Numbered from the stretch's first letter, positions 52,085 to 61,670 are shown. The stretch is 64,000 nt of DNA from Succinispira mobilis DSM 6222 (GCF_000384135.1 NZ_KB913028.1:167751-231750); one strand, 5' to 3'. Numbers and translations are program-made. Notes: generated by a model from the sequence alone, not told the origin.

Positions 52085-53560
52085 TTACAGAGTCACGCCT
52101 GTTTTAAAAATAGAGATTTCTCGATAACCCATTTTCTCCGCTTTACATTGTTTGCCACTAGCAACAGCCAAAATATCTTGATACAGCTCTTGGCTGAGAC
52201 TTTCCATACTTGCGGTTTCTAGCAGTTTACCCGCATTAAAATCCAACCAGTTTTGTTTTTTCTGGAAAATATTGCTATTAGTGGCAATTTTTAAGGTGGG
52301 CACTACCGTGCCTAAAGGCGTACCGCGTCCCGTAGTAAAGAGAATTATTTGGCAACCCGCACTCGCTAACACTGTACAAGCCACAATATCATTACCTGGG
52401 CCATTTAGCAGACTAAGTCCCGTAGTACGCACCCGTTCAACATAATCTAAGACATCCACCAGCGCACTCCGACCGCCTTTTTGCACACAACCTAGAGATT
52501 TTTCCTCTAAAGTACTAATTCCCCCCGCTTTATTACCAGGCGAAGGATTTTCATAAATTGGTTGCTGGTGTTGCTCATAGTAGGCCTTAAAGTTATTAAT
52601 TAAGTCCACTGTTTTAGCAAATGTCACCTCATCTTTAGCGCGCGCCATCAACAGTTGTTCCGCGCCAAACATTTCGGGAACTTCTGTTAAAATTGTCGCC
52701 CCACCGCGGGCAATATGTTGATCAGAAACTGCGCCTACTAAGGGATTGGCTGTAATACCTGAGAACGCATCGGAGCCGCCACATTTTAAGCCAATAGTTA
52801 ACTTACTTATCGGGCAGGCTGTCCGCTGTTGTCCGAGCATTTTAGCCACTAATTGTCGCGCTAATTCTAAGCCACTACTAATTTCATCTTCCACTTCTTG
52901 TGCCACTAGAAAACTAAGATTTTCTGGTTGATCAGCTTGCAACTCTTGCTTAAATTCCGCAATCGTGTTATTTTCACAGCCCAAGCCCAAAATTAATACA
53001 CCGCCAGCATTGGGATGCTTAGCTAAGTTCGCTAAGATTTTGCGGGTGCGCAGATGATCTTCCCCTAATTGCGAACAACCATAGGGATGAATTAACGGCA
53101 CTGCCCCATCAAAATTGGCTAAATGAGCATATTCTTGATTAATTTGTTCCGCAATTAAGCGGGCACTTTGATTTACACAACCCACTGTCGGAATAATCCA
53201 CAGTTCATTGCGTACACCTACTTGCCCATTGGCGCGTGGGTAACCCATAAAACTAACCATATCTAAGGTTTTGTTCTCTAGCTGCTGCGGTTGATAAGTA
53301 TAGGCCAACTGTTTGTCTAAATTCGTGGCCAAGTTATGGGTATGCACCCAACTGCCCGCCGTAATCGGCGCTGTCGCGTGTCCAATCGGATAACCATATT
53401 TTAAAACATTCGTATTCTGTGCAATATCTTGCAGGGCAAACTTATGACCAGTAGCAATTGCCTCTTTTATTATAACATTTTCTACCAATTCGCCTACTGC
53501 TAAATCACGCAACGCCACCGCAACATTATCAGCCGCTTGAATTTTTAAACTATCCGCCAT
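52085..53560 (-). CDS. uxaA: Altronate dehydratase
   Basis: UxaA dehydrates altronate to KDG using an iron-containing active site. The 491-residue single-chain form has an N-terminal SAF-type domain (to about 90, VLKYGYPIGHATAPITAGSW) and the long catalytic domain with PTVGCVNQSARLIA, HPYGCSQLGEDH, LGLGCENNTI, LKCGGSDAFSGITANPLVG and VLASAGCQIILFTTGRGTPLG. AGGTGT precedes the ATG. It lies 10 bases after uxaB. Confidence 0.95.
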   Translation of the reverse strand: MADSLKIQAADNVAVALRDLAVGELVENVIIKEAIATGHKFALQDIAQNTNVLKYGYPIGHATAPITAGSWVHTHNLATNLDKQLAYTYQPQQLENKTLDMVSFMGYPRANGQVGVRNELWIIPTVGCVNQSARLIAEQINQEYAHLANFDGAVPLIHPYGCSQLGEDHLRTRKILANLAKHPNAGGVLILGLGCENNTIAEFKQELQADQPENLSFLVAQEVEDEISSGLELARQLVAKMLGQQRTACPISKLTIGLKCGGSDAFSGITANPLVGAVSDQHIARGGATILTEVPEMFGAEQLLMARAKDEVTFAKTVDLINNFKAYYEQHQQPIYENPSPGNKAGGISTLEEKSLGCVQKGGRSALVDVLDYVERVRTTGLSLLNGPGNDIVACTVLASAGCQIILFTTGRGTPLGTVVPTLKIATNSNIFQKKQNWLDFNAGKLLETASMESLSQELYQDILAVASGKQCKAEKMGYREISIFKTGVTL

Positions 53561-53570
53561 GAGTTACACC

Positions 53571-55088
53571 TCACTTTTGCATATTATCTAACACGGCTTT
53601 AACCCCTAAAGCTTTAATTTCAATTAAAAATTTACTTACAGCCTCAGTTAAGTGTGGCACTTTATTTAAATCTTGTCCCCAAACTTGGACAGCACCTAAC
53701 AATTTGGCAGTAACTTGCTCAAGTGGTAATCCCTGTTGATATTCTTGCCATATAGCTGTAAATAGCTCTAAAGTGGCTAAGTCATCTTGCATGGCAAATT
53801 CTGTTTTATCTCGCTTACACGTCAATTTACCTGCGACAATTTCGCCTAAACTATACACATTTAGTAAACAGCTCAGCGCAAACACTAAGCGTCGCGGCAA
53901 TTTTTGATATTTTTGCTGATAATCTAACAGGGACGGTAACACCCGCGCCCGATATTTGGAGCTAGAGTTTAGCAAAATACTTAGCAAATAGTGTTTTATA
54001 TAGGGATTATTAAAACGGTTTATTACTTCTGCCGCCAAATTATCTAACGCTTCACGATCTGAATCCGCTAAAGCTGGTAAAATTTCTTGATAAATTGCCT
54101 GCCGCACAAAATTTCCTGTAACAGGATTATCCATCATTTCTTTTACAGTATCTAAGCCATATTGATAACTAACTGGAATACCCGTGGTATGTGCGCCATT
54201 TAAAATTCGCACTTTCCGCTCCCGATATTTTCTTTGATCAGCCGTCCAAATTATATTTAGGCCAATTTCCCGAAATGGTAACCGAGCCGCTAAAGTTTCT
54301 GGGCCTTCAATTACCCATAAGTGATATAATTCGGCCGCCACTAATAAATCATCTTGATAACCTAGTCTCTCGCAAATTGTGGCCGCTTCTTCACGCGGAT
54401 AACCAGTAACCACGCGGTCTACTAGAGTACTTACAAAGGTATTTGCCTCTTTAAGCCAAGTTATAAATTCCGCGGGTAATTGCCAGTTTGTCGCTAATTG
54501 TAAAACTATCTGCCTGAGCGTTTTACCATTGTTTTCAATTAACTCACACGGAATAATCACTAAGCCCTTATCGGCAGCGCCTTGGAATTTTTGATAACGC
54601 GCATATAACAGCGCCGTTAATTTAGCTGGATAAGATTGGGGCGGTTGCATAGCTAATTGATCTTGCTCATCTAGGACAATTCCCGCTTCCGTGGTGTTCG
54701 AGACAATATATTGCAACTGCTCGCTCTCGGCGACCGCAACAACTTCTGCCCATTGGCTATAGGCGTTTAAAGCCCGACTAATATTCGTAACAATTTCCCG
54801 TTTTTCTACCAATTGCCCTTGCTCTAAACCACGCAACAATAAAGTGTATAGCCCTTGTTGGTCATTTATAGCCGCACTCATCCCTTGGGCAATGGGCTGT
54901 ACTACGACAATACTGCCCGAGAATTTTCCTGCCAAACTTAATTGTTGAAATAACCAACCGACAAAAGCCCGCAAAAAATTGCCTTCGCCAAATTGTAGCA
55001 CTTGCTCTGGGCCTAGGTTTAAGGGGCCAACCGTAACATTAGCCGGAACTTGTATTTGCCTTAATAAACTTCTACTGAGCTTTTCCAT
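53571..55088 (-). CDS. uxaB: Tagaturonate reductase (altronate oxidoreductase)
   Basis: The enzyme reduces tagaturonate to altronate with NADH. It is a long-chain mannitol-dehydrogenase-family protein of about 505 residues. It shows QFGEGNFLRAFVGWLFQQL near the N-terminus, CELIENNGKTLRQIV, FVSTLVDRVVTGYPREEA, and the catalytic Lys-containing RERKVRILNGAHTTGIPVSY. I start at the ATG at 55088 behind AGGTGA; a frame extended to 55124 lacks a site. Confidence 0.93.
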   Translation of the reverse strand: MEKLSRSLLRQIQVPANVTVGPLNLGPEQVLQFGEGNFLRAFVGWLFQQLSLAGKFSGSIVVVQPIAQGMSAAINDQQGLYTLLLRGLEQGQLVEKREIVTNISRALNAYSQWAEVVAVAESEQLQYIVSNTTEAGIVLDEQDQLAMQPPQSYPAKLTALLYARYQKFQGAADKGLVIIPCELIENNGKTLRQIVLQLATNWQLPAEFITWLKEANTFVSTLVDRVVTGYPREEAATICERLGYQDDLLVAAELYHLWVIEGPETLAARLPFREIGLNIIWTADQRKYRERKVRILNGAHTTGIPVSYQYGLDTVKEMMDNPVTGNFVRQAIYQEILPALADSDREALDNLAAEVINRFNNPYIKHYLLSILLNSSSKYRARVLPSLLDYQQKYQKLPRRLVFALSCLLNVYSLGEIVAGKLTCKRDKTEFAMQDDLATLELFTAIWQEYQQGLPLEQVTAKLLGAVQVWGQDLNKVPHLTEAVSKFLIEIKALGVKAVLDNMQK

Positions 55089-55131
55089 TTTTTTCACCTT
55101 CAAGCTTTCGTATTCTTTTACCAAAACCTGC

Positions 55132-55953
55132 TTATTTAGCCTTTAACATTGGCGCAATATTATTAATCCAAGTTAAATTAGGATCATCATGCGGCGTTAG
55201 CTTACGGCCATAATCACCAGCCATTACCCACAAATAGTAAACTTGGAAACCAGGTGCTGCAACCACTGGGTGGTAACCTTCACGAATGGCAATACTATCA
55301 CCATTTTTAAGCATATAGCACTCCCGTAAACTTAAATCATCATTATACAATACTTGGACGCCAAACCCAGCATCAGGCTTTACTTGAAAGAAATAAATTT
55401 CATCTAACTTGCTTTCAATAGGCGGGTTATAGACATCATGTTTATGCGAAGGGTAACTTGACCAATGCCCTGGATAAGTAAAAGTTTCCCCTAAGATAAT
55501 TTTATCCACGCGGCCTTCTACCTTAGCTTCTAAAATATTATGTACATCGCGTTGCCAATTTAGCAAACCACGATGATTAACTTCGACTTCTTCTGGACTA
55601 ACCACAAAGGCTGGGAATTTCTTTTCAGCTTTAACTAAAGGAATAGCAATCGCTAAGGCACTTTGCGCCTTCACTGTATATTTTGCCCCAATTGGTAAAT
55701 ATACGCTGGCGGCACAACCACTAAACACATCTTTCCGACCGCCTAGCACGCCAAAGTTTTGTCCATCTACGGAAATTTCTGCCGTACCTGATAAAATAAC
55801 TAACGCACCTTCATTATCTAAGGCTAGTTCGCCTTGATAGCTTTCTTGCGCTTGTAAATTCAGTAAGGCTAAACCAGTCAATTTTGTGGCTTCGCCGACT
55901 GGAGTAACCAATTGATAACCATTTATTTGTTTTGCTGGGAAAAATTTTTCCAT
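55132..55953 (-). CDS. KduI/IolB-family isomerase (5-deoxyglucuronate isomerase-like), candidate uronate isomerase
   Basis: The two-cupin protein of 273 residues is IolB-like: the metal-site region YPGHWSSYPSHKHDVYNPP, LDEIYFFQVKPDAGFG and the late NGDSIAIREGYHPVVAAPGF-type segment match that family. I start at the ATG at 55953 behind GGAGGCGAGGAG. It heads the catabolic genes that continue with uxaB. No other inositol gene is present, and no uxaC uronate isomerase is in the window. The parent family (KduI) can isomerise hexuronates in E. coli, so conversion of galacturonate or glucuronate to the keto form is a reasonable inferred role. Confidence 0.8.
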   Translation of the reverse strand: MEKFFPAKQINGYQLVTPVGEATKLTGLALLNLQAQESYQGELALDNEGALVILSGTAEISVDGQNFGVLGGRKDVFSGCAASVYLPIGAKYTVKAQSALAIAIPLVKAEKKFPAFVVSPEEVEVNHRGLLNWQRDVHNILEAKVEGRVDKIILGETFTYPGHWSSYPSHKHDVYNPPIESKLDEIYFFQVKPDAGFGVQVLYNDDLSLRECYMLKNGDSIAIREGYHPVVAAPGFQVYYLWVMAGDYGRKLTPHDDPNLTWINNIAPMLKAK

Positions 55954-55973
55954 GCTCCTCGCCTCCATTTTTT

Positions 55974-55995
55974 GCACTAATTCTCCAATTAGTGC
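55974..55995 (-). promoter_or_regulatory. Perfect hairpin just ahead of the IolB-like gene
   Basis: GCACTAATT (55974-55982) pairs with AATTAGTGC (55987-55995) around a four-base loop, 20 bases upstream of the start codon. It lies in the 190-base gap that separates the transport genes from the catabolic genes and could be a regulator site or an RNA-processing/stability hairpin. Confidence 0.5.
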
Positions 55996-56142
55996 TTATA
56001 TCTTAGCTTATTTCTTTTTAATTTTTGCTGATTACTTGTTTAACGTTAACTGCTATTTAAGGCTCTAGGCCTGATTTATTGCATTTTTAGTCATAATTAT
56101 TGCCTTCACCTAACTGCTCTTTAGCAAGCGTAATTATAACCC

Positions 56143-57222
56143 TTATCTGATTAAAATATCCGCCCGCGCAATACTTTTATCGCCAAACTCAACAATCCGA
56201 CTTGGATAAAAACTGGATTTCGTTAAAATTTCTGGCCCTTGCTCGGTAATTAAAATAGTATCTTCCGATTTAGCGCCTGCGATAGTTGGATTCCAAGCAA
56301 AAACCTGTTGCGCTTGAATAATTTCGGGACAATTTGCCGTACCGCGAAATTCGCGGGATTGATAACCAGCCAAGCCCCCTTGGTGATGATATTGCCACTG
56401 CTCGGCATAGCCATTAGCGGCATAAGCCGTAATTCCCGCTTGAAAAGCTTGAGCGACACTTGCTCCCACTTGGGTGCTTAAAATAAAGGCTGCATCCACG
56501 GCCTGCACCGCTTGATGTTTTTGTATTATCTCGAGGCTGGGTTGTCCAAAATGTACCATCCGCGTAATTGAGGCATATAAACCATGCTTTCGCCCACTTA
56601 CCGCTAATAAGGCATAGCGCTCTAGTTTTTTTTCAGTGGGCAAAGGATGGCGATATTTAAAAATCCGCTCATCCGTCCCAACTAAGGTAACAAAAGCACT
56701 GACCCCATAACGATTGCAGTTTTGCCGAATTAAGTTGGCTATTTCTTGTTCACTTTGCCCAATTTCAATTTGCAAAGCAGCTTGTTCTACAGCTTTAGCC
56801 ACACTTAAGCTGGTATCGCGATAACGCTCAACTTCTGGCGTGCATAAGGTATAGCGCAAACTACTAAAACCTGCTAAACCTGCCTCCGTCACAATTACCG
56901 CCGCGGGTTTCACTTGTTCGACTAAGCGGCTAATGTCTCCATCCCACCAGTTATATTGCAAGCTCTCTAAGTTTAATTGTTGCAGTTCTTCTTGTTGCAA
57001 ACGTGCTAGTTCGATATTGTTGCTAACTAAATAAGCATTTTCATGGGTTACTAAAATATCAAAGCAACCTTTGTCACCAAACATATTTACATAAGGACGT
57101 GCTCCTGTTAGCCAAAATAAATTAACTTGCTGTCCTACTAGCACCCCGTCTACATTTTGCTGTTGCATTAAGTGACGAATTTTAGCTAGCTTTTCACTAA
57201 ACTCCTCTACTGACCAAGCCAA
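56143..57222 (-). CDS. M24 creatinase/aminopeptidase-fold protein missing most metal ligands
   Basis: The 359-residue protein has an N-terminal creatinase-type domain (LMQQQNVDGVLVGQQVNLFW) and a C-terminal pita-bread fold. In metal-dependent M24 peptidases five ligands occur as DxG, DiTR, H, E and E. Here the matching segments read AVSGRKHGLY, ASITRMV, HHQGGLAG, FAWNPTIAG and ITEQGPEI: both Asp and the first Glu are replaced, and the last Glu is kept. It may be a non-peptidase hydrolase, as creatinase is. It lies 16 bases after the TRAP permease gene, so it probably serves the transported sugar acid. Confidence 0.82.
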   Translation of the reverse strand: MAWSVEEFSEKLAKIRHLMQQQNVDGVLVGQQVNLFWLTGARPYVNMFGDKGCFDILVTHENAYLVSNNIELARLQQEELQQLNLESLQYNWWDGDISRLVEQVKPAAVIVTEAGLAGFSSLRYTLCTPEVERYRDTSLSVAKAVEQAALQIEIGQSEQEIANLIRQNCNRYGVSAFVTLVGTDERIFKYRHPLPTEKKLERYALLAVSGRKHGLYASITRMVHFGQPSLEIIQKHQAVQAVDAAFILSTQVGASVAQAFQAGITAYAANGYAEQWQYHHQGGLAGYQSREFRGTANCPEIIQAQQVFAWNPTIAGAKSEDTILITEQGPEILTKSSFYPSRIVEFGDKSIARADILIR

Positions 57223-57237
57223 AACAATCCCTCCTTT

Positions 57238-58530
57238 TTAACCTAAAATCATCCGTGGAATAAACATTACGATCGACGGGAAGTAGGTTATTGCTAATAA
57301 TACTAAAATCATTACCCCATAAAACGGTAACATCGTTTTTGATAGTTTTTCAATTGTAACTTTCCCAATTGCACAGCCTACAAAGAGCGTACTACCTACG
57401 GGTGGAGTTAACAAACCAATGGATAAATTCAACATCATTACAATGCCAAAATGTACTGGATCCACACCGATACTGTGAATAACTGGCATTAAAATCGGCG
57501 TCGTTATCAAAATAAGTGGTGCCATATCCATAATACAACCTAAAAACAGTAATAATAAATTGATAACTAACAGAACCACATTGGGATTGCTAGAAACACC
57601 TAATAAGGCTTGTGTCGCTAAGGCTGGCACTTTTAAATAAGCTAACATCCAGCCAAAGGCATTAGATGTCGCAATTAGAGCCATAACAATTGCCAAAGTT
57701 CGCAAACTTTTTCGTAAAATTATCCCCATATGACTAAGCGGTACATCGCGATAAATAAAGAAAGTTACCACAAAAGCATATAAGGCCGCAATGGCCGCCG
57801 CTTCAGTCGCGGTATAAAAACCGGTAATAACCCCACCGACAACAATAAATACCGTAAACAAGCCTAAAAATGCTTCCTTAAGTGAAGCTAATTTTTCTTT
57901 CCAAGAAGTTTCTTCGCCCACAGGGTATTTGCGTTTTATCGCAATTACATAGGCTGCTACCATCAAGGACAATCCTAAAAATACACCAGGGACAATCCCC
58001 GCCAAAAATAGTGCCCCGACCGAAACACCACTGCCTGCTACTAAGGAATAGATAATCATATTATGACTAGGAGGAATTAATACCCCTTGAGTTGAGCCTG
58101 TAATTGTAACGGCTACAGAATAATCATCATCATAGCCTTTCTTTTTCATCATCGGAATTAAAATGGAACCAATCGAGGACGTATCCGCTACTGATGAACC
58201 AGAAATGCCGCCAAAAAACATACTGGCCAGTACATTTACATGGGCCAAGCCGCCGCGCACTTTACCAACAAGGGCATTAGAAAATCTAATTAGACGTTGG
58301 CTCATACCGCCTTCGCCCATGATTTCTCCCGCTAAAATAAAAAACGGAATTGCCAGTAACGAAAAAGAGTTAATGCCACGTACCATCCCTTGAGCTAAAA
58401 TGGCCAAAGGAATATTTGTATACAAAGCAGTTAAAACTGCTGAAATTCCAAGTCCAAAAGCAATTGGTATCCGTAATACTAACGTTGCCAAAAAACTTCC
58501 GAGTAATAACATAATTGCATCCGTTTGCAT
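57238..58530 (-). CDS. TRAP transporter large permease (DctM type)
   Basis: The sodium-coupled membrane subunit has about 12 helices in 430 residues. Signatures are RIPIAFGLGISAVLTAL, NSFSLLAIPFFILAGEIM, FGGISGSSVADTSSIGSILIP and the later GCIMDMAPLILITTPIL and LSIGLLTPPVGSTLFVGCAIG. It lies 2 bases downstream of dctQ. Next to hexuronate genes it probably imports galacturonate, glucuronate or a related acid. Confidence 0.94.
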   Translation of the reverse strand: MQTDAIMLLLGSFLATLVLRIPIAFGLGISAVLTALYTNIPLAILAQGMVRGINSFSLLAIPFFILAGEIMGEGGMSQRLIRFSNALVGKVRGGLAHVNVLASMFFGGISGSSVADTSSIGSILIPMMKKKGYDDDYSVAVTITGSTQGVLIPPSHNMIIYSLVAGSGVSVGALFLAGIVPGVFLGLSLMVAAYVIAIKRKYPVGEETSWKEKLASLKEAFLGLFTVFIVVGGVITGFYTATEAAAIAALYAFVVTFFIYRDVPLSHMGIILRKSLRTLAIVMALIATSNAFGWMLAYLKVPALATQALLGVSSNPNVVLLVINLLLLFLGCIMDMAPLILITTPILMPVIHSIGVDPVHFGIVMMLNLSIGLLTPPVGSTLFVGCAIGKVTIEKLSKTMLPFYGVMILVLLAITYFPSIVMFIPRMILG

Positions 58531-58532
58531 CG

Positions 58533-59009
58533 CTATACCTCCTGTCCATTTTTAATTAGCATAATAATGTGAATAATGCTATAGGCTAAAATTGCCACAC
58601 CAGACAAAGGTACTACCGCGTATAAAAAAGCGGAACTAAGCTGAATCCCTGGTAATAAGTTGCCTAACCCAATTTCCGTCATAGTCAAGCCCTCGCTAAT
58701 CATAAACAGGGAAAAAGCTCCTACAGCTGCATATTTAAAAATATCTAAATACAACATCATTTTTTTAGAAAGTGCATGATCTAAAATCGTAATGCCAATA
58801 TGCAAGTTTTCCGATACCCCAATTGCCATACTTAAAAATCCAAACCAGACCATACTTATTAAAGCTAATTCTTCGCCCCACCCAGGCGTAAAATCTAAAA
58901 AGTAACGGGTAAATACCGTCAAACATACCGTAGCTGTCATTAATAACAATAGGGCCATGCCTAGATATTCCATGATATTAGTAACAAAATGCTCTATTTT
59001 TTTTAACAC
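58533..59009 (-). CDS. TRAP transporter small permease (DctQ type)
   Basis: The 158-residue product has four helices and the DctQ phrase TRYFLDFTPGWGEELALISMVWFGFLS. The start is GTG at 59009 with GGAGGAG upstream. It pairs with the large permease and follows the binding-protein gene after a strong stem-loop. Confidence 0.9.
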   Translation of the reverse strand: MLKKIEHFVTNIMEYLGMALLLLMTATVCLTVFTRYFLDFTPGWGEELALISMVWFGFLSMAIGVSENLHIGITILDHALSKKMMLYLDIFKYAAVGAFSLFMISEGLTMTEIGLGNLLPGIQLSSAFLYAVVPLSGVAILAYSIIHIIMLIKNGQEV

Positions 59010-59245
59010 TTATTTCCACTCCTCCCTGCACTTAATAATGCAACCGGTAACTAGCATTTGCTAGAAATTTATTCCTAATATGTAAGTCTGGCACCTTAGG
59101 CTTCCCCAAATTACTGCACAATAAAATAATACACAATTTTCTCTTGCCTAATTAAAAGCAACTATAATAACAAAAATATCTTGTGATTTTTATGCTTTTT
59201 TTCCTACTGGTTTAAGAAAACTTTCCTCAACTTGACCATTTGGGG

Positions 59246-59284
59246 AAAATATAGCACTGGTCAACTTAACCAGTGCTATATTTT
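59246..59284 (-). terminator. Strong stem-loop between dctP and dctQ
   Basis: AAAATATAGCACTGGT (59246-59261) pairs perfectly with ACCAGTGCTATATTTT (59269-59284); on the minus strand it ends in T's. It lies immediately after dctP, so it would stop most transcripts or protect their 3' ends and keep the binding protein in excess over the permease. Confidence 0.85.
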
Positions 59285-59293
59285 GCTTTTTAA

Positions 59294-60307
59294 TTATTTA
59301 ATATTATTGATTTTCTCAATTAACTCTTTAAAATCTTTACCATGTTTTTCTAGCATTGGTTTAACGGCATCTTGCCATGCTTTATAATCTGTTACCTCAG
59401 TAACTTTGTTGCCTTTAGCTTTTACGGCTTCAATTGATTTATTTTCATAAGCTTTCCAAGATTTCTTTTGTACTTCTTGCGAAGCTTTTGCTGCTTCTTT
59501 TAAGATTTTTTGATCTTCTGCACTTAATTTATCCCAAACCGTTTTAGAAGCAATTACTACTTCTGGAGTACGAGTATGATAGTCTAAAGTATAGTTTTTG
59601 GCAACTTCATAATGAGAAGTCGAGAAATAACTTGGCCAGTTATTTTCCGCCCCATCAATTACGCCCGTTTGTAAGCCACTATATACTTCACCATAAGCCA
59701 TTGGCGTTGGTGATGCGCCTAGTGATTTTACTAAGTCCATCATTAATTCTGATTGTTGTACGCGAATTTTTAAGCCTTTCATATCATCAGGAACTTTTAC
59801 TTCTCGTTTGGAGTTATAGAAACTGCGCGCACCCGAATCATAATAAGCTAAACCAATCATTTTACTATCTTTCAAAGAAGTTAATAATTCTTCCCCTACT
59901 TGTCCGTCTAAAGTTTTCCATAAATGTGCTTCATCTCTAAACAAATATGGTAATGATAACACTCTAAGTTTTTTGGAAAAATCTGATAGCGGTTGGGCAT
60001 TTACCCGCGCTAAATCTATCCCACCCATTTGAATTGCTTCAATAACGCTTTTTTCATCGCCTAATTGGCCACCAGCATAAACTTCAATTTTAATTCTGCC
60101 TTTAGTTTTTTCACTTACGATTTTCGCAAACTCTTTGTCACCGATAGTTGTTGGATAATCATCCGGTTGATTTTCTGCTAATTTTAAAACAATTGGCTTT
60201 GCATCTTTTTTCTCATCTTTTTTGTCACCACCACAGCCAGAAACTACCGCTGTAAGCATTAGACCACTAAGTAGGATTGCAACATTCTTTTTACTTAATA
60301 ATGACAT
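59294..60307 (-). CDS. TRAP transporter solute-binding lipoprotein (DctP type)
   Basis: The 337-residue product has a lipoprotein signal (LSGLMLTAVVSGC) and the DctP layout: LKLAENQPDDYPTTIGDKEF, RIKIEVYAGGQLGDEKSVIE, GLKIRVQQSELMMDLVKSLGASPTPM, and QTGVIDGAENNWPSYFSTSHYEVAKNYTL in shortened form, where the Arg in KIRVQ usually binds the substrate carboxylate. The AENNWPSY segment resembles uronate-binding members. It heads the TRAP unit downstream of the ROK regulator gene. Confidence 0.94.
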   Translation of the reverse strand: MSLLSKKNVAILLSGLMLTAVVSGCGGDKKDEKKDAKPIVLKLAENQPDDYPTTIGDKEFAKIVSEKTKGRIKIEVYAGGQLGDEKSVIEAIQMGGIDLARVNAQPLSDFSKKLRVLSLPYLFRDEAHLWKTLDGQVGEELLTSLKDSKMIGLAYYDSGARSFYNSKREVKVPDDMKGLKIRVQQSELMMDLVKSLGASPTPMAYGEVYSGLQTGVIDGAENNWPSYFSTSHYEVAKNYTLDYHTRTPEVVIASKTVWDKLSAEDQKILKEAAKASQEVQKKSWKAYENKSIEAVKAKGNKVTEVTDYKAWQDAVKPMLEKHGKDFKELIEKINNIK

Positions 60308-60392
60308 TTTAAAATTCCCCCTATTGTTTTCTTAAGATTAACCTTTTGCCAACTAAATATATCCTTAAACAACACCTCCATCAGATTTTAAA

Positions 60393-61625
60393 CTAGCTTT
60401 TATCAAATAAATTATTATTGGAAAAACTAAGAATTTCTTGTAAGGCCAAAGCGCAAGCGCCACTAACACTAGCTTCTTCCCGCATATTCGAAATCACAAT
60501 CTGTGTATCTTCAAATAGCTCTGGAAAAGTATAACCTTTAGTGCGCTTAATAAGCTCAGGCAAGAAATTTTCTAATAGCATCGCCATTTTGCCACCAATA
60601 ATAACTATTTCAGGGTTAAACATATTTATAACGGTCGAAATTGCAATAGCTAGGCTATCGGCAAATTGTAAAAATATTTTATTTAAATATTTGCTATTGC
60701 GCGGTAATAATTCCTGTAATTCGCGCACCCCAATACACTGTCGTTGCAAATAGAACTGTTTTGCCGGATCTTGCTCATCTACAAAAGGCATTTCTACTTC
60801 AATTTTTCTCAGTAAAGCCGTTAGCGAACAAACCGTCTCTAAACAACCCCGATTACCACAGTTACAGAGGGTCGCCCCCCGCATATGCAAGGTAATATGT
60901 CCAATTTCACCACTAAAACCTTTATTGCCTTTAACTAAATTATCGCCTAAAATAACACCGGCACTTAAACCATCACCAATATTTACATAAGCGATGTCAC
61001 TATAATTAATCCCTAAATCAAAGATTTTTTCTGCTAGTACAGCCACGTTAGAGTTGTTATCCAAAAAAATCGGCACACTTAATTGACTTTGTAATTTATC
61101 TAATAAGGCGTAATTCTTCCAAGCTGGACCTAAATTAACCGAACGAGCTACCGTGCCCGTATCTGCAAGCACCAAACCCGGCACTGCTATTCCTACCCCT
61201 AAAAAATTCTTATCTACATTTTCTTGCAAAACCGTTTTAATTAACTCAATTAAATAAGTGCTGGCTTTATCAGGGTCAGACATATCAGCCGCAAAATGTT
61301 TAACATTATTAGGCGGATTTTTCATGTCCGTAAAACCCCAAGAAATTGTGTTTTTACTAATTTCAATGCCTAAAATATAAACAAAGTCAGCCTTAAACAC
61401 TAAGGATACCGGCTTGCGCCCGCCATGTGAGTTACCTAAACCAACTTCTTCAATAAATCCCCGTTCAATAAGTTCTTTAACAATCCCCGTTATCGCTGGC
61501 GGTGTTAAACCGGTCATTACCGCTAATTGTTTACGCGAAATGCAATCATTGCGTCTGATAATATCCAGAACTTTTATGCGATTTACTTTTTTAACCTGCT
61601 TATTATTTGAAATTATATGTGTCAT
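60393..61625 (-). CDS. ROK-family transcriptional regulator
   Basis: The 410-residue product has an N-terminal winged HTH (NRIKVLDIIRRNDCISRKQ, with TPPAITGIVKELIERGFI) and a ROK sugar-sensing domain with GIEISKNTISWGF, GVGIAVPGLV, NIGDGLSAGVI and the zinc-site GEIGHITLHM...CNCGNRGCLE. It is the divergence-free first gene upstream of the TRAP genes on the same strand and probably controls them in response to a sugar acid or its phosphate. Confidence 0.9.
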   Translation of the reverse strand: MTHIISNNKQVKKVNRIKVLDIIRRNDCISRKQLAVMTGLTPPAITGIVKELIERGFIEEVGLGNSHGGRKPVSLVFKADFVYILGIEISKNTISWGFTDMKNPPNNVKHFAADMSDPDKASTYLIELIKTVLQENVDKNFLGVGIAVPGLVLADTGTVARSVNLGPAWKNYALLDKLQSQLSVPIFLDNNSNVAVLAEKIFDLGINYSDIAYVNIGDGLSAGVILGDNLVKGNKGFSGEIGHITLHMRGATLCNCGNRGCLETVCSLTALLRKIEVEMPFVDEQDPAKQFYLQRQCIGVRELQELLPRNSKYLNKIFLQFADSLAIAISTVINMFNPEIVIIGGKMAMLLENFLPELIKRTKGYTFPELFEDTQIVISNMREEASVSGACALALQEILSFSNNNLFDKS

Positions 61626-61670
61626 TGCTTAATTTACATCCTAACCTTTTCTTAAAATTCCCTTACTTAA

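Noticed and set aside
55132..55953. Inositol catabolism by IolB
   Set aside because: No other iol gene is present and the gene is embedded among hexuronate enzymes, so a uronate role is more likely.
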